From positions 1,488,001-1,552,000 of the forward strand of contig NZ_CP031967.1 of assembly GCF_003443615.1 (NCBI RefSeq): a stretch of 64,000 bases of DNA. Direction: 5' to 3'. This document shows, piece by piece, positions 7,057 to 16,838 of this stretch. This DNA comes from Alteromonas sp. BL110 (GTDB taxonomy: Bacteria; Pseudomonadota; Gammaproteobacteria; Enterobacterales; Alteromonadaceae). Both the position numbers and the translations under genes were made by a program. The notes beneath the pieces are model-generated. The model had not been told where the DNA came from and made no database searches. It was given only the letters and a program-made list of their open reading frames with translations. Each line of letters begins with the position of its first letter. Position 1 is the stretch's first letter.

Positions 7057-9888
7057 ATGGATAAAATCGAAATTCGCGGTGCTCGCACCCATAACTTGAA
7101 AAACATCGATTTAACACTGCCACGAGACAAACTGGTGGTGATAACCGGCCTTTCTGGCTCGGGTAAATCGTCTCTTGCATTTGACACGCTATATGCAGAA
7201 GGTCAGCGTCGTTACGTTGAATCTTTGTCTGCGTATGCCCGTCAGTTTCTATCTATGATGGAAAAACCGGATGTTGATCATATTGAGGGTTTATCACCAG
7301 CAATATCCATTGAACAGAAATCAACATCTCATAACCCGCGCTCCACTGTGGGTACAATCACAGAGATTTACGACTACCTACGTTTGATGTTTGCCCGCGT
7401 AGGCACACCACGTTGCCCTGAGCACGATGTGCCACTGGATGCACAAACGGTTAGTCAAATGGTAGACAGAGTGTTAGCTATGCCAGAAGGCAGTAAGCTG
7501 ATGCTGCTTGCGCCCATTGTTAAAGAGCGTAAAGGTGAGCACGTTAAGACGCTGCAGAACCTTTCAGCACAAGGCTTTATACGCGCTCGTATTGATGGTG
7601 AGGTTTGTGATTTGTCCGATCCGCCGCCACTGGATTTGCATAAGAAGCACACCATTGAAGTTGTGGTCGACCGCTTTAAAGTGCGTGACGACATGGCACT
7701 GCGTTTATCAGAATCATTTGAGACAGCCCTCAACCTTGCTGGCGGCAACGCGGTGGTGGCTGATATGGACGACAAAGACGCAGAAGAAATTGTGTTTTCT
7801 GCTAACTTCGCCTGTTCACACTGCGGTTACAGCATTAGCGAACTAGAACCGCGCTTGTTTTCTTTTAACAATCCAGCAGGTGCCTGCCCCACCTGTGACG
7901 GGCTAGGTACAAGACAGTTCTTTGATCCGGCACGCGTGGTCGGTAATACCGAATTAAGTCTTTCTGGCGGCGCGATTCGCGGCTGGGATAAGCGTAGCTA
8001 CTACTATTTCCAGATGCTGCAGGCGGTAGCAGACCATTATAAGTTTAGCCTTACCGTGCCATTTGAAGAACTTGATAAAAAGCACCAGGACATCGTGCTT
8101 TACGGGTCTAAAGGCAAGTCGCTGTCGTTTAAATATATCAACGAACGTGGCGATGTCATGGAGCGTAAGCATCCATTTGAAGGCATTATCCCTAATATGG
8201 AGCGCCGCTATCGCGAAACCGAGTCAAACTCGGTACGCGATGAGCTCGCTAAATATTTAAGTCAGCAACATTGTAGCAGTTGTAACGGCACGCGCTTGCG
8301 GGTTGAAGCGCGCAATGTGTTTATTCAAGATACCAATCTGCCAGCCATTGCCGAGATGTCGATTGCAGATGCGTTTGGCTTTTTTGAGTCACTGAACCTG
8401 GAAGGTCAGCGAGCGCAAATAGCTGAGAAGATTTTAAAAGAAATTATGGACCGCTTGAGCTTTTTGGTAAACGTGGGCCTTAATTATCTTTCTATGTCGC
8501 GCAGCGCCGACACTCTTTCGGGCGGTGAAGCTCAACGTATCCGTCTGGCAAGCCAAATTGGCGCGGGCCTTGTTGGTGTGATGTACGTACTCGATGAACC
8601 ATCTATTGGTCTTCACCAACGAGATAATGAGCGATTACTCGGTACACTTACGCGCTTGCGGGACCTAGGTAACACAGTATTAGTTGTTGAGCACGATGAA
8701 GATGCGATTCGCGAAGCTGACTACATCGTGGATATTGGCCCGGGCGCGGGTGTACACGGCGGTGAAATAATTGCCGAGGGCTCACTGGAAGACATTAAAA
8801 ACAGTGAGGACTCACTTACCGGAAAATACTTATCTGGTAGAGAGAAGATTGAAATCCCTGCAACACGCACTCCGGTGAAAGACGACAAGTGGCTAGAGCT
8901 TTTAGGCGCTACTGGTAACAATTTGCAATCCGTAGATTTACGTATTCCTACGGGTGTGATGACCTGTGTAACCGGTGTATCTGGCTCGGGTAAATCAACG
9001 CTGATTAATGACACCTTCTACAAAATTGCTCAGCGCGAGCTGAACAAGGCGACCACTTCTGAACCGGCGCCGCATAAGTCGATGACGGGGTTGGATGAAC
9101 TCGACAAAGTGGTCGATATTGACCAAAGCCCTATCGGCAGAACACCGCGCTCTAACCCGGCGACTTACGCTGGTATTTTCACACCTATTCGTGAAATGTT
9201 TGCCGGAACACAAGAGTCGCGTTCACGAGGTTACAAGCCTGGCCGCTTTAGCTTTAACGTTAAAGGCGGTCGTTGTGAGGCGTGTCAGGGTGACGGCGTG
9301 ATTAAAGTGGAAATGCACTTTTTGCCAGACGTTTACGTGCCATGTGATGTATGCCAGGGCAAACGCTATAACCGTGAAACCCTAGAGATAAAGTACAAAG
9401 ATAAAAACATTCACGAAGTATTAGAAATGACGGTGGAAGATGCCCGTCAGTTCTTCGATGCTATTCCGGCTATTTCACGTAAATTGCAGACCCTCATGGA
9501 CGTAGGCTTGTCATACATTCGACTAGGCCAAGCTGCTACCACGTTATCTGGCGGTGAAGCGCAGCGCGTGAAATTGGCGAAAGAGTTATCAAAAAGAGAC
9601 ACTGGGCAGACACTTTATATCTTGGATGAGCCGACTACAGGTTTGCACTTCCACGATATTAAGCAGTTGTTAGCCGTCCTTCACAGACTGCGCGATCATG
9701 GTAATACCGTTGTGGTTATTGAGCATAACCTAGATGTAATTAAAACCGCAGATTGGATTGTCGACCTTGGACCGGAGGGCGGATCTGGAGGTGGCCAGAT
9801 TATTGCAGAAGGAACTCCTGAGCATGTGGCACAACAAGAAGTTTCACATACTGGACGTTTTCTGAAACCCATGCTCACACAAGCTTGA
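7057..9888 (+). CDS. uvrA: excinuclease ABC subunit A
   Basis: The damage-recognition ATPase of nucleotide excision repair, which loads UvrB on damaged DNA. It has 943 aa, against 940 in E. coli. It has two ABC ATPase modules: Walker [10 protein letters not shown] at 31-39 and GVSGSGKST at 640-648, with signature motifs [12 protein letters not shown] and [12 protein letters not shown]. Zinc-binding cysteine sets are present in CSHCG...CPTC and CEAC...CDVC. The start is the [16 protein letters not shown] form shared with E. coli. The gene is monocistronic and divergent from yajR. I found no convincing LexA operator upstream, unlike uvrD in this window. Confidence 0.98.
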   Translation: MDKIEIRGARTHNLKNIDLTLPRDKLVVITGLSGSGKSSLAFDTLYAEGQRRYVESLSAYARQFLSMMEKPDVDHIEGLSPAISIEQKSTSHNPRSTVGTITEIYDYLRLMFARVGTPRCPEHDVPLDAQTVSQMVDRVLAMPEGSKLMLLAPIVKERKGEHVKTLQNLSAQGFIRARIDGEVCDLSDPPPLDLHKKHTIEVVVDRFKVRDDMALRLSESFETALNLAGGNAVVADMDDKDAEEIVFSANFACSHCGYSISELEPRLFSFNNPAGACPTCDGLGTRQFFDPARVVGNTELSLSGGAIRGWDKRSYYYFQMLQAVADHYKFSLTVPFEELDKKHQDIVLYGSKGKSLSFKYINERGDVMERKHPFEGIIPNMERRYRETESNSVRDELAKYLSQQHCSSCNGTRLRVEARNVFIQDTNLPAIAEMSIADAFGFFESLNLEGQRAQIAEKILKEIMDRLSFLVNVGLNYLSMSRSADTLSGGEAQRIRLASQIGAGLVGVMYVLDEPSIGLHQRDNERLLGTLTRLRDLGNTVLVVEHDEDAIREADYIVDIGPGAGVHGGEIIAEGSLEDIKNSEDSLTGKYLSGREKIEIPATRTPVKDDKWLELLGATGNNLQSVDLRIPTGVMTCVTGVSGSGKSTLINDTFYKIAQRELNKATTSEPAPHKSMTGLDELDKVVDIDQSPIGRTPRSNPATYAGIFTPIREMFAGTQESRSRGYKPGRFSFNVKGGRCEACQGDGVIKVEMHFLPDVYVPCDVCQGKRYNRETLEIKYKDKNIHEVLEMTVEDARQFFDAIPAISRKLQTLMDVGLSYIRLGQAATTLSGGEAQRVKLAKELSKRDTGQTLYILDEPTTGLHFHDIKQLLAVLHRLRDHGNTVVVIEHNLDVIKTADWIVDLGPEGGSGGGQIIAEGTPEHVAQQEVSHTGRFLKPMLTQA

Positions 9889-9941
9889 GCCGGTGATGAT
9901 GTAAATTCCTAGGCGTCAAGCGCACGACTTCTTCTTACTAA

Positions 9942-9964
9942 CTGCTGTGTAATTTACACGGCAG
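9942..9964. repeat. inverted repeat downstream of uvrA
   Basis: CTGCTGTGTAA (9942-9952) and TTACACGGCAG (9954-9964) can pair with a single G-U pair, though the innermost bases must open to form a loop. There is no T-run after it, so it is at best a weak or Rho-dependent transcript end for uvrA. Confidence 0.35.
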
Positions 9965-10090
9965 CTTGTAAAAAGTGCGCGTTGACGTTTATTTACTTGT
10001 TTTTTACGCTGGTCAGAGCTTGTTTTGGCAAATCATACGTTACGATGATTTATGTGAATTTTGCAGTAAGAATTGCTGGAGCGAAACCCA

Positions 10091-10258
10091 ATGACTCAAA
10101 CGCCACCACTAGCCTTAGTTAAGACTTGGTACCACTTACTTTCATCATCTGAAGATAATGATGTGAAAGCGCGCGCACAAGAAATGCTGTTAAATGCTTT
10201 CGAGTCGCCAGAGGCTATCGCAGTTTATTTGAAAGAACACAATATTCTTAAGCACTAA
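10091..10258 (+). CDS. small conserved-looking hypothetical protein (55 aa)
   Basis: A 55-aa soluble protein beginning MTQTPPLALVKTWYHLL. The ATG is chosen because GGAG lies about 10 bases upstream (10077-10080); a TTG six codons earlier has no such site. The sequence looks mostly helical, with two amphipathic segments (ALVKTWYHLLSS and VKARAQEMLLNAF, then AIAVYLKEHNI) and no cysteines or membrane segment. A good ribosome site, sensible codon use and a strong terminator straight after it support a real gene. I do not recognise the family. It is monocistronic between uvrA and the Hsp70-like gene, which is convergent. Confidence 0.65.
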   Translation: MTQTPPLALVKTWYHLLSSSEDNDVKARAQEMLLNAFESPEAIAVYLKEHNILKH

Positions 10259-10264
10259 TTAAAA

Positions 10265-10306
10265 AAGCCTTAGCGTAGTCTATGTTACTGCGCTAAGGCT
10301 TAGTGT
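10265..10306. terminator. bidirectional Rho-independent terminator
   Basis: Arms AAGCCTTAGCG (10265-10275) and CGCTAAGGCTT (10291-10301) pair perfectly and can be extended by TAGT/ACTG in the loop. A-rich sequence precedes and GTTTTT follows, so it can end both the small gene at 10091 and the convergent Hsp70-like gene. Confidence 0.88.
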
Positions 10307-10335
10307 TTTTCACACCTGAAATAAATTAGAAAAGA

Positions 10336-11838
10336 TTAAGCGTGCTTAGCTGCTTGAATCGCTAGTCCTTCGCACACCGAGTTGAATGCGTCGTTTTCTA
10401 ACCGAGGCAACCCCGTAAGTAGTTTTTCATAGAGTGCATCAACCACGATAGGCGATAAACTCATCCCCCCGGTTATCATCACCACTTCTGGTTTTTCACT
10501 GCTGTTTTCCAAACATTCCACGACTAACGCTTTCACTTTATCTAGCCAAGGTTTTAACGCCTTTTTAAGTGAGTCTTGTGAAATCTCTACGTCAAAGTCA
10601 TCTTCAATGTAATGCAGCGGCAGCGTAATGTTTTGCTTGCTCGACAGTAGTTCTTTGGCCAATCGCGCTGAATTTACAACTCGAGCAGACAACTTGTTTT
10701 CTTGCACAATAAGCAGACGTTCTAACTGGGCGGGCTCTTTAATTACCGACATGGTTTGTGAAATATCTAAGCCGTAATCATCAGAGAAAAAGCGAGTAAG
10801 CGCTGGAATGTTATCAACTGCGCACATGTCTGAAAAATAGGTAGGCGGAACAGGAAGCCCGTTAATCATTTTAAGGCCCATACCCATTTCTGGCGCTATG
10901 CCTTTAAGAACTAAGCTTTTATCACAGTCCATGCCGCCTAAACGTCTGCCTGTAACCGCTAGCACATCATCTTTGCGGTCAAGCTGGTTGGAACGCTCAG
11001 GAGAAAGCTTAATACAGCAAATATCCGTGGTTCCCCCACCAATATCAACAATTAGCGTGGTAGTGTCTTTTGGCAAGGTTTGCTCAATTTTGTACGCCGC
11101 GGCAATAGGTTCATCTAAGAAATTAACCCCTGTAAAGCCTGCGTTCGTCGCCGCTTCAGTCATAATTTGAATGGCTTGAGCATTGCCTTCTTCACCGCGG
11201 GTACCATGGAACTTAACAGGGCGGCCGACAACCGCATTGTTTACCACCTTGCCTAGCTGTTGTTCGGCACACTGTTTAAAGTACGCTAATTGCTTAGCTA
11301 TGATACCAATGAACGCCTGTTTTTGGTCGCCGTCTAGTGATGCGCCTAAAAAGTTCTTAGGCGAATAGATAAGTCGGCCTTTGTCAGGCATTTTAAGGAA
11401 GCGTCTAAACCCTTCTTCACCAAACGCAAACTTGCCGTGCTCTACTAAGCGTAGCAAAGGAATTTCATCTAGCGACATAGCGTGCATTAACTGCTGAATT
11501 GCTTTTCTCTGAAGGGCTGGTTTGTTATGCAGATCACCACGCAACGAGTCGATTCGGCTGCTATACATCGCCTGCTCTTTCGGGTCTTTCGCCGAGTAAT
11601 AGCCGTCTTTAGCTTTGTCTATTTGTTCGCTGATTACTCGCTGTAACTGCGCAACTTTCGCTTCCACCATAGCATCAGGAGGCGGCGGCAGTTCATCTTC
11701 AAAGTAGATGAACACCGAGGAACGAATTTTATTGCCCTTCTTATCTAGCGGGTCAAGTTTGATGTGCTGATGGGCCGTTCCATCAAAATACACAACCTCA
11801 GAATTTGATGTACCGTAGTCAATCCCAATCGCAGTCAT
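10336..11838 (-). CDS. Hsp70-family protein, YegD-like
   Basis: A 500-aa protein with an Hsp70/actin ATPase fold. It shows the phosphate-1 loop IGIDYGTSNSEVVY at the N terminus, the phosphate-2 loop LIVDIGGGTTDICC and the adenosine motif MITGGMSLSPIV near the C terminus. It is shorter than DnaK and lacks an obvious substrate-binding domain with a C-terminal lid, matching the YegD-type chaperones whose function is unsettled. The start is set at the ATG 11838 right before the ATPase motif; an upstream in-frame GTG would add 19 unrelated residues. It has no co-chaperone next door. It is convergent with the 55-aa gene and divergent from the thioesterase gene at 12025. Confidence 0.85.
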   Translation of the reverse strand: MTAIGIDYGTSNSEVVYFDGTAHQHIKLDPLDKKGNKIRSSVFIYFEDELPPPPDAMVEAKVAQLQRVISEQIDKAKDGYYSAKDPKEQAMYSSRIDSLRGDLHNKPALQRKAIQQLMHAMSLDEIPLLRLVEHGKFAFGEEGFRRFLKMPDKGRLIYSPKNFLGASLDGDQKQAFIGIIAKQLAYFKQCAEQQLGKVVNNAVVGRPVKFHGTRGEEGNAQAIQIMTEAATNAGFTGVNFLDEPIAAAYKIEQTLPKDTTTLIVDIGGGTTDICCIKLSPERSNQLDRKDDVLAVTGRRLGGMDCDKSLVLKGIAPEMGMGLKMINGLPVPPTYFSDMCAVDNIPALTRFFSDDYGLDISQTMSVIKEPAQLERLLIVQENKLSARVVNSARLAKELLSSKQNITLPLHYIEDDFDVEISQDSLKKALKPWLDKVKALVVECLENSSEKPEVVMITGGMSLSPIVVDALYEKLLTGLPRLENDAFNSVCEGLAIQAAKHA

Positions 11839-12024
11839 AGTATGTTCGCTCAAAAAGTTAGAAGCGGATTGTAATGCAAAAGAACCTAACGGCACACCCC
11901 CTGAAAGCTAATCAAAACACAACGATTTGCCTTAAACACAATCGCTTACACAAGGGCTTACTGAAAACTCCTGCCCATAATGCTAGAGTAGGATTTAAAC
12001 TTATAACAATGCCTACAAATAATT

Positions 12025-12444
12025 ATGAGTAATACAGCACCACTTATCACTTCTTTTGACGTGCGTTTTTGCGAAACCGATGCCTTACAACATGTTAGTA
12101 ATACGGCACTAGTTACGTGGTTTGAAGCAGCCAGAGAACCCATTTTCAGAATGTTTACGCCTGAGCTAGACTTACAAAACTGGCCACTAATCTTAGCCAG
12201 CTACAAGGTCGACTTTTTAGCTCAAATTTTTTATGGAAAACCAGTAACGGTTAAAACTTACATTAGTCGGCTGGGAAACAGTGCATTCGACGTGTTTCAG
12301 GAGCTTTGGCAAGACGACAAGCTATGCTCAACTGGCGTAACGACCATGGTACATTTTGACTATAAAACGCAGCGTTCTGCGCCTATTCCAGATAATGTGA
12401 AGTCGGAACTACAGTCACATTTTAAAGAACTACCCACTAAGTAA
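12025..12444 (+). CDS. acyl-CoA thioesterase, 4HBT/YbgC-type hotdog fold
   Basis: A 139-aa single hotdog-domain protein that should hydrolyse a fatty acyl- or aromatic acyl-CoA. The N terminus, SFDVRFCETDALQHVSNTAL, carries the family Asp (ETDALQHVSN) in the place of the 4-hydroxybenzoyl-CoA thioesterase catalytic aspartate, then the helix WFEAAREPIF. It is cytosolic. It ends 22 bp before the 2-oxoglutarate oxygenase gene, which has its own ribosome site (AAGAGG), so the two probably form an operon. The substrate is unknown. Confidence 0.85.
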   Translation: MSNTAPLITSFDVRFCETDALQHVSNTALVTWFEAAREPIFRMFTPELDLQNWPLILASYKVDFLAQIFYGKPVTVKTYISRLGNSAFDVFQELWQDDKLCSTGVTTMVHFDYKTQRSAPIPDNVKSELQSHFKELPTK

Positions 12445-12466
12445 TAAAGCGCAGCAAGAGGTATCC

Positions 12467-13165
12467 ATGAGCGATTTAATTGAAGTTATTGACGATGTAC
12501 TACCACCTGAGCTGTGCTCACAGCTTATGGCGCGCTTTGAAAGCAGCCCTAATTTAAGTCAAGGTCGCACCGGTGGTGGCGTTGACCTAGATAAAAAGCG
12601 CAGCATGGATGTGTCGATAAGCCGAAGCCCGGAATTCAAAGACTTATTCCAGCAAGTAATGCAGTACACTGGAAAACAGCTGGTTGCCTATATCGAAAAA
12701 TACTATTTTACGCTTGTTGGGCCTATTGGCTTAACCGTACGCCACCCCAAAACGGGTGAACCGGTGAAAGTAACTGGGGAGAATTTTGAAGAAGTGGGTA
12801 AGCCAAATTTAGCCAACCTGGTTAACTACCTATTCCGTGTAGGCGATGTTAATGCACAGCGATACACCGCGGGCAACGGTGGCTACCCGTATTGGCACTC
12901 AGAAGTGTATCCACAGCTTCAACATAACGATGCCCTGCACCGCGTGTTGCTATTTATGTACTACTTAAATGATGTGGACGAAGGCGGCGAGACAGAATTT
13001 TACTACCAAAACCGTGCGGTTACACCCAAAGCAGGCAGAATGGTTATTGCGCCAGCCTACTTTACTCACACCCATCGCGGCCAAATTCCAAAAAGTAACG
13101 ACAAGTACATTCTAACGTCGTGGCTTCTATTTAACCGCGCTGAGCAGATTTATACGCAGGCCTAA
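12467..13165 (+). CDS. 2-oxoglutarate/Fe(II)-dependent oxygenase, P4H-like
   Basis: A 232-aa non-haem iron dioxygenase of the prolyl-4-hydroxylase type. The jelly-roll core shows His144-Ser-Glu146 (YWHSEVYP), a distal His in THTHRG near 201-203 and Lys213 in KYILTSW as the likely 2-oxoglutarate ligand. The usual HxD metal motif is HxE here, an acceptable carboxylate substitution in this superfamily. The segment MYYLNDVDEGGETEF is typical of P4H domains. There is no signal peptide. It lies 22 bp downstream of a thioesterase gene in the same direction. The target could be a protein residue or a small molecule. Its stop is only 6 bp from that of the convergent lyase gene. Confidence 0.85.
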   Translation: MSDLIEVIDDVLPPELCSQLMARFESSPNLSQGRTGGGVDLDKKRSMDVSISRSPEFKDLFQQVMQYTGKQLVAYIEKYYFTLVGPIGLTVRHPKTGEPVKVTGENFEEVGKPNLANLVNYLFRVGDVNAQRYTAGNGGYPYWHSEVYPQLQHNDALHRVLLFMYYLNDVDEGGETEFYYQNRAVTPKAGRMVIAPAYFTHTHRGQIPKSNDKYILTSWLLFNRAEQIYTQA

Positions 13166-13171
13166 GCGAGC

Positions 13172-14086
13172 CTAGCTTAACGACAGCTGCTCAATAATCT
13201 GTTCTAGCTCGGCGTACTCTTTGTTGACGATAGGCAAGAAGGGAGCAGGCAAGCTAGGCGTTTCACAATAACCCAAAATTTCTGCTGCGGCTGCTACCAC
13301 ACGCAAGCCGCCGCCATTTCGTGCAAACATATTCCATATTCCGCTTAACGCTTGTGACTGGGCTTGTGCATCAACAGCATTACCAGACTGTGCTGCCTCA
13401 ATTAGGCGCATAACGGTCTGCGGGAATATTCCCCCAATAACAGAAAGCCAAAGGTCACAACCTTCACTCATTCCTGCTGCGCCAAAACTATCACCACTCA
13501 CGCCTATAGCAATGTGTGCAGGCATTACCTCCCGTAATGATGCTAAACGGTGAACACCGTTACTAGTACTACCATCAGTTGCGCTTTTGCCAAACGGAAA
13601 ACCCGGTATTTTAATCGCCCCTATATTCGGTAACTGCCCTAGGCGGCGATATAAGTCATCGCTAAAGGTAAAATTAGTGACTCGTGGGTTTTCGTATATA
13701 CAGATGGGAACAGATACTTCACGGCTAACAGCTTCATAAAGGCCAAACACTTCTTCTTCGTTAAGCACTTGATATGAGACAGGAGCCAACAATACAGCAT
13801 TAACGCCCGCTTGCTGCACAGCTTCAACATTTTTTAGCACGTCAAAGGTGCGCAAGGACCCAACGCCGGCCATAACAGGAATGCCATTTGCATGGTCGAC
13901 GGCGAGCTTTGCTACGTTGTACTTTTCTCCTCGCGTTAGGTAAGGATACAGGCCAGTAGAGCCTATCGCGCAAATTGAATCTACGTTAGCTGAGGCTAAA
14001 TTATCAACAAGCCCTTGAAACGCTTTGTAGTCGATAGTCTCTTGTTTAAATGGGGTAATGGGAAACGCTGATAAACCTGTAAACAC
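13172..14086 (-). CDS. DHDPS/N-acetylneuraminate lyase family protein
   Basis: A 304-aa class I aldolase-type TIM barrel. The Schiff-base Lys159 sits in GAIKIPG and the catalytic Tyr131 in ICIYENP, as in DapA and NanA. The carboxylate-binding motif GxxGE is altered to GSTGL (42-46), so Glu is replaced by Leu46; substrate choice probably differs from classic DapA or NanA. It starts at a GTG with AGGA six bases upstream. It is not linked to lysine genes (lysA and dapF lie at 22.6-24.7 kb), which argues against a biosynthetic DapA. Possible roles are a keto-acid aldolase or dehydratase in sugar-acid or hydroxyproline catabolism. Confidence 0.82.
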   Translation of the reverse strand: MFTGLSAFPITPFKQETIDYKAFQGLVDNLASANVDSICAIGSTGLYPYLTRGEKYNVAKLAVDHANGIPVMAGVGSLRTFDVLKNVEAVQQAGVNAVLLAPVSYQVLNEEEVFGLYEAVSREVSVPICIYENPRVTNFTFSDDLYRRLGQLPNIGAIKIPGFPFGKSATDGSTSNGVHRLASLREVMPAHIAIGVSGDSFGAAGMSEGCDLWLSVIGGIFPQTVMRLIEAAQSGNAVDAQAQSQALSGIWNMFARNGGGLRVVAAAAEILGYCETPSLPAPFLPIVNKEYAELEQIIEQLSLS

Positions 14087-14224
14087 CTGATATCCTTTTT
14101 AAACGTTTAGTGTTTCTTAACGTTAGAACATTATCTTTTTGCAGTCTCTACGTTGAGTACGCTGTGGCGTTTTTGGTAGTAGAGCCTTTTTCCTAGAGTA
14201 GTCCTATCCTCAGAACTTTACCCT

Positions 14225-14722
14225 TTAAAATCCTTCAACTGCCTCGCCCGTTAAGCGATAACCTACAGACGCAATATCGCCTTTCCAACCGTCAGTCGAC
14301 AGTTCGCCGGTTACCCAAATCGCGTCGTAAATATTATCTATTCGCACACCTTCTTCAAATTTCACGTACACAATTTGATTAGATGGTGGTGGTGGCACGT
14401 GAATACAGGCGCCAAAATACGGAACAAGTAAGAACTCGGTTGTAAGCTCAGCCGTACCTTCTAGCGGCACAACAAACCCCGGTATTTTCACACGCTTTCC
14501 ATCAAAAGTATCGACCACTGGCGCGTCGGGTTGAAGCTGGCTCATCTCACCATTGTGTTGAACTGAAGGAGGCGCAAGCTCATTAAACCCCTCGGGCACC
14601 AGATCTTCCCAGTATACTTCTACAGGATCTTGAACCGACGCTTCATCTGCAATAGCGTCGAAAGTTAGTACCATCATTAGTACAGCAAATAATGAGGTCA
14701 CGGATAATTTTAGGTAGGTCAT
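14225..14722 (-). CDS. exported DUF3299 protein
   Basis: A 165-aa protein with a signal peptide (hydrophobic VTSLFAVLMMVLTFDAIA, likely cleavage after ADA or IADEA). The mature part carries hallmarks of DUF3299: VYWEDLVPEGF, then VKIPGFVVPLE and FLLVPYFGACIHVPPPPSNQ, with a single Cys in GACIHVPPPP. The domain is often found in proteins associated with metal or cell-envelope transport, but its function is not established. It is likely periplasmic. It stands alone between the lyase gene and ppa, on the same strand as both but separated by gaps of over 130 bp. Confidence 0.85.
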   Translation of the reverse strand: MTYLKLSVTSLFAVLMMVLTFDAIADEASVQDPVEVYWEDLVPEGFNELAPPSVQHNGEMSQLQPDAPVVDTFDGKRVKIPGFVVPLEGTAELTTEFLLVPYFGACIHVPPPPSNQIVYVKFEEGVRIDNIYDAIWVTGELSTDGWKGDIASVGYRLTGEAVEGF

Positions 14723-14805
14723 ACTGCTCTCTATCGTTGACTATTCTGTTCGCTCGTTTGAATCGGCTTTTGCTTTTCGTATTCAATTTAATTTTTTAGC
14801 CACAT

Positions 14806-14836
14806 ACAAAAAGGGCTGGTATTGCACCAGCCCTTT
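14806..14836 (-). terminator. Rho-independent terminator of ppa
   Basis: The 11-bp perfect stem AAAGGGCTGGT / ACCAGCCCTTT (14810-14820 and 14826-14836) with a 5-base loop is followed, read leftwards, by a T-run. It lies 26 bp past the ppa stop. Confidence 0.9.
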
Positions 14837-14862
14837 GTATCATTAATTTGAGGCAGCGTGAA

Positions 14863-15393
14863 TTATTCTGCCTCGAAACGCTCGATGCTTGAGGTAATTT
14901 CAGCTTTTGCAGCAGCTGCATCTGACCAACCGTCAATTTTCACCCACTTACCTGGCTCTAGATCTTTATAGTGCTCAAAGAAGTGCTCAATTTGCTTAAG
15001 AAGAAGCGGAGGTACGTCGGCAATTTCGTGTACGTCGCGATAAATCGTAGAAAGCTTGTCTACTGGTACTGCTAGTACTTTTGCGTCTTTACCCGACTCG
15101 TCAGTCATGTTTAGTACACCTACAGGGCGACATTTGATAACTGAGCCAGAAAGTAGTGGGAACGGCGTCATAACAAGAACGTCAACTGGGTCACCGTCTT
15201 CAGACAAAGTGTTGTTCACGTAGCCGTAGTTAGTTGGGTAATGCATGCAAGTCGCCATGAAGCGATCAACAAACATTGCGCCTGTGTCTTTATCTACTTC
15301 GTATTTCACCGGGTCAGCGTGTGCTGGAATCTCAATGATTACGTTCACTTCATCTGGTACATTTTTACCAGCAGAAATAGCACTCAAGCTCAT
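14863..15393 (-). CDS. ppa: inorganic pyrophosphatase (soluble, family I)
   Basis: Hydrolyses pyrophosphate to orthophosphate in the cytosol, pulling forward DNA, RNA and aminoacyl-tRNA synthesis. The length of 176 aa equals E. coli Ppa. The metal-binding signature DGDPVDVLV is present, together with [16 protein letters not shown] and [18 protein letters not shown]. It starts at an ATG with a strong AAAGGA seven bases upstream. It is monocistronic with its own terminator, as expected of a highly expressed housekeeping gene. Confidence 0.97.
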   Translation of the reverse strand: MSLSAISAGKNVPDEVNVIIEIPAHADPVKYEVDKDTGAMFVDRFMATCMHYPTNYGYVNNTLSEDGDPVDVLVMTPFPLLSGSVIKCRPVGVLNMTDESGKDAKVLAVPVDKLSTIYRDVHEIADVPPLLLKQIEHFFEHYKDLEPGKWVKIDGWSDAAAAKAEITSSIERFEAE

Positions 15394-15525
15394 TCTTAGG
15401 TCCTTTCAATATTGGATTAAAAATTTTGGTCGTAAGTATACGGTGACAGCAGCAAAATAAAAACGCTTTACGACCCAAGTCGTACTAATCTCTTTATTTT
15501 TCGCTAAATTTTGCTGCTTTTTAAT

Positions 15526-15553
15526 AAAAAATGACCCCGAAGGGCCATTTTCT
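15526..15553 (-). terminator. Rho-independent terminator of fbp
   Basis: An imperfect hairpin, ATGaCCCC-GAA-GGGgCCAT, lies immediately before the fbp stop codon (in plus-strand order) and is flanked by A-runs, so the leftward transcript ends in GGGGTCATTTTTT. Confidence 0.75.
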
Positions 15554-15556
15554 CTA

Positions 15557-16531
15557 CTACGCTTTGTCGTTGTAGCTTAAGCACATTTCAACTTCGTCTT
15601 TCGAACCGATAATGCAAGGTACGCGTTGGTGAATTTCTTCAGGCATAACTTCTAGAATTCGGCCTGCACCCGTTTCCGCTTTACCACCGGCTTGTTCCAT
15701 CAAAAATGCCATTGGGTTTGCCTCGTAAAGCAAACGCAATTTACCTGGTTTTGACGGATCTCTGTTATCGAATGGATACATAAAGATACCACCACGACAA
15801 AGTAAACGGTGAATATCACCCACCATTGCCGCTACCCAGCGCATGTTAAAGTCTTTGCCACGTGGGCCTTCTTTACCCGCTAGTAGATCAGCAATATAAG
15901 CTTGCATTGCCGGTTCCCAATGTCGCTGGTTAGATGCGTTAATCGAGAACTCAGATGTTTCTTCAGGCACTTGAATATTTGGATGAGTCAGTAGGAAGCC
16001 ACCGTGAGTTTTATCAAGGGTATAGATGTGCGTGCCGCGACCTGTAGTCAGCGCTAACATAGTAGAGGGGCCGTAAAGCACATAACCTGCCGCAACCATT
16101 TGCGTACCAGGCTGCAAGAAAGCAGACGGGTCGTCTGGCTTCATCCACTGCGGTGCATGGGTAATAGAGAATATAGTGCCAATTAGGCTATTAATTTCAG
16201 TGTTTGACGAGCCATCTAACGGGTCGAAGCTCACTAAGTAGTTACCTTCCGGATTGCACGGAACAACATCGTCTTCTTCTTCAGATGAAATGGCTTTAAC
16301 GTAACCAGATTCCCTAAGCGTATCCTTTAGAATATGGTTTGAAATAACGTCGAGCTTTTTCTGCGTTTCGCCCTGTACGTTTTCTGAAAGAGTCGAACCA
16401 AGCACGCCAGCAAGTGCGCCTTGACTCACGCGGAAAGAAATTTCTTTACAGCCCGCTAGCAGTGTACGAATGAGTAGTATTAACTCAAGCGGTGCACCGT
16501 CTTGTTGCAATTGGGAATTTAAACGTTTCAT
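15557..16531 (-). CDS. fbp: fructose-1,6-bisphosphatase class 1
   Basis: The gluconeogenic enzyme that removes the C1 phosphate of fructose 1,6-bisphosphate. It has 324 aa from the ATG at 16531; an in-frame upstream start would add 13 residues ([12 protein letters not shown]) that do not fit the family. Metal-binding motifs [11 protein letters not shown] and [14 protein letters not shown] are intact, as is the substrate region [14 protein letters not shown] and [17 protein letters not shown]. It is divergent from mpl, an arrangement also seen in E. coli and other gammaproteobacteria. Confidence 0.97.
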   Translation of the reverse strand: MKRLNSQLQQDGAPLELILLIRTLLAGCKEISFRVSQGALAGVLGSTLSENVQGETQKKLDVISNHILKDTLRESGYVKAISSEEEDDVVPCNPEGNYLVSFDPLDGSSNTEINSLIGTIFSITHAPQWMKPDDPSAFLQPGTQMVAAGYVLYGPSTMLALTTGRGTHIYTLDKTHGGFLLTHPNIQVPEETSEFSINASNQRHWEPAMQAYIADLLAGKEGPRGKDFNMRWVAAMVGDIHRLLCRGGIFMYPFDNRDPSKPGKLRLLYEANPMAFLMEQAGGKAETGAGRILEVMPEEIHQRVPCIIGSKDEVEMCLSYNDKA

Positions 16532-16838
16532 TGAATGTAAGCCTTTTTTTGTATGTAGGGTGTTGTGCAACCAGCCGCTCAGCTTTCCTTACTGGCTTTG
16601 ACCTGGGGCACGCAGGTTTATTACCTGTGGTTAGATTGTAACCGTGTTCTTAGTTAAGTGGAACACACCTTCAAAAAGTCATTCACACACCATACCAGTT
16701 TGAAAGCTGCGAATATTCAAATGTTTGCTTTAAACAAAGGCTGGCAGCCACTATTACTCGATGTAAATTGGATTATCTATCAGTCGTAGGGTTCTGATAC
16801 AGTATCCCAATATCATGATAAATCACCGAGAATGCGCT
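16532..16838. other. fbp-mpl divergent intergenic region
   Basis: This 307-bp gap contains two neighbouring small hairpins, CAGGT-TTATT-ACCTG (16613-16627) and GGTTA-GATTG-TAACC (16629-16643), on the fbp side. They may lie in the fbp leader or form regulator sites. No open frame or further motif is convincing. Confidence 0.35.

Noticed and set aside
14098..14110. A TTTAAACGTTTAG sequence resembling the GalR operators
   Set aside because: Only the AAACGTTT core matches; the flanking GG/CC arms are missing and the neighbouring gene has no galactose link.
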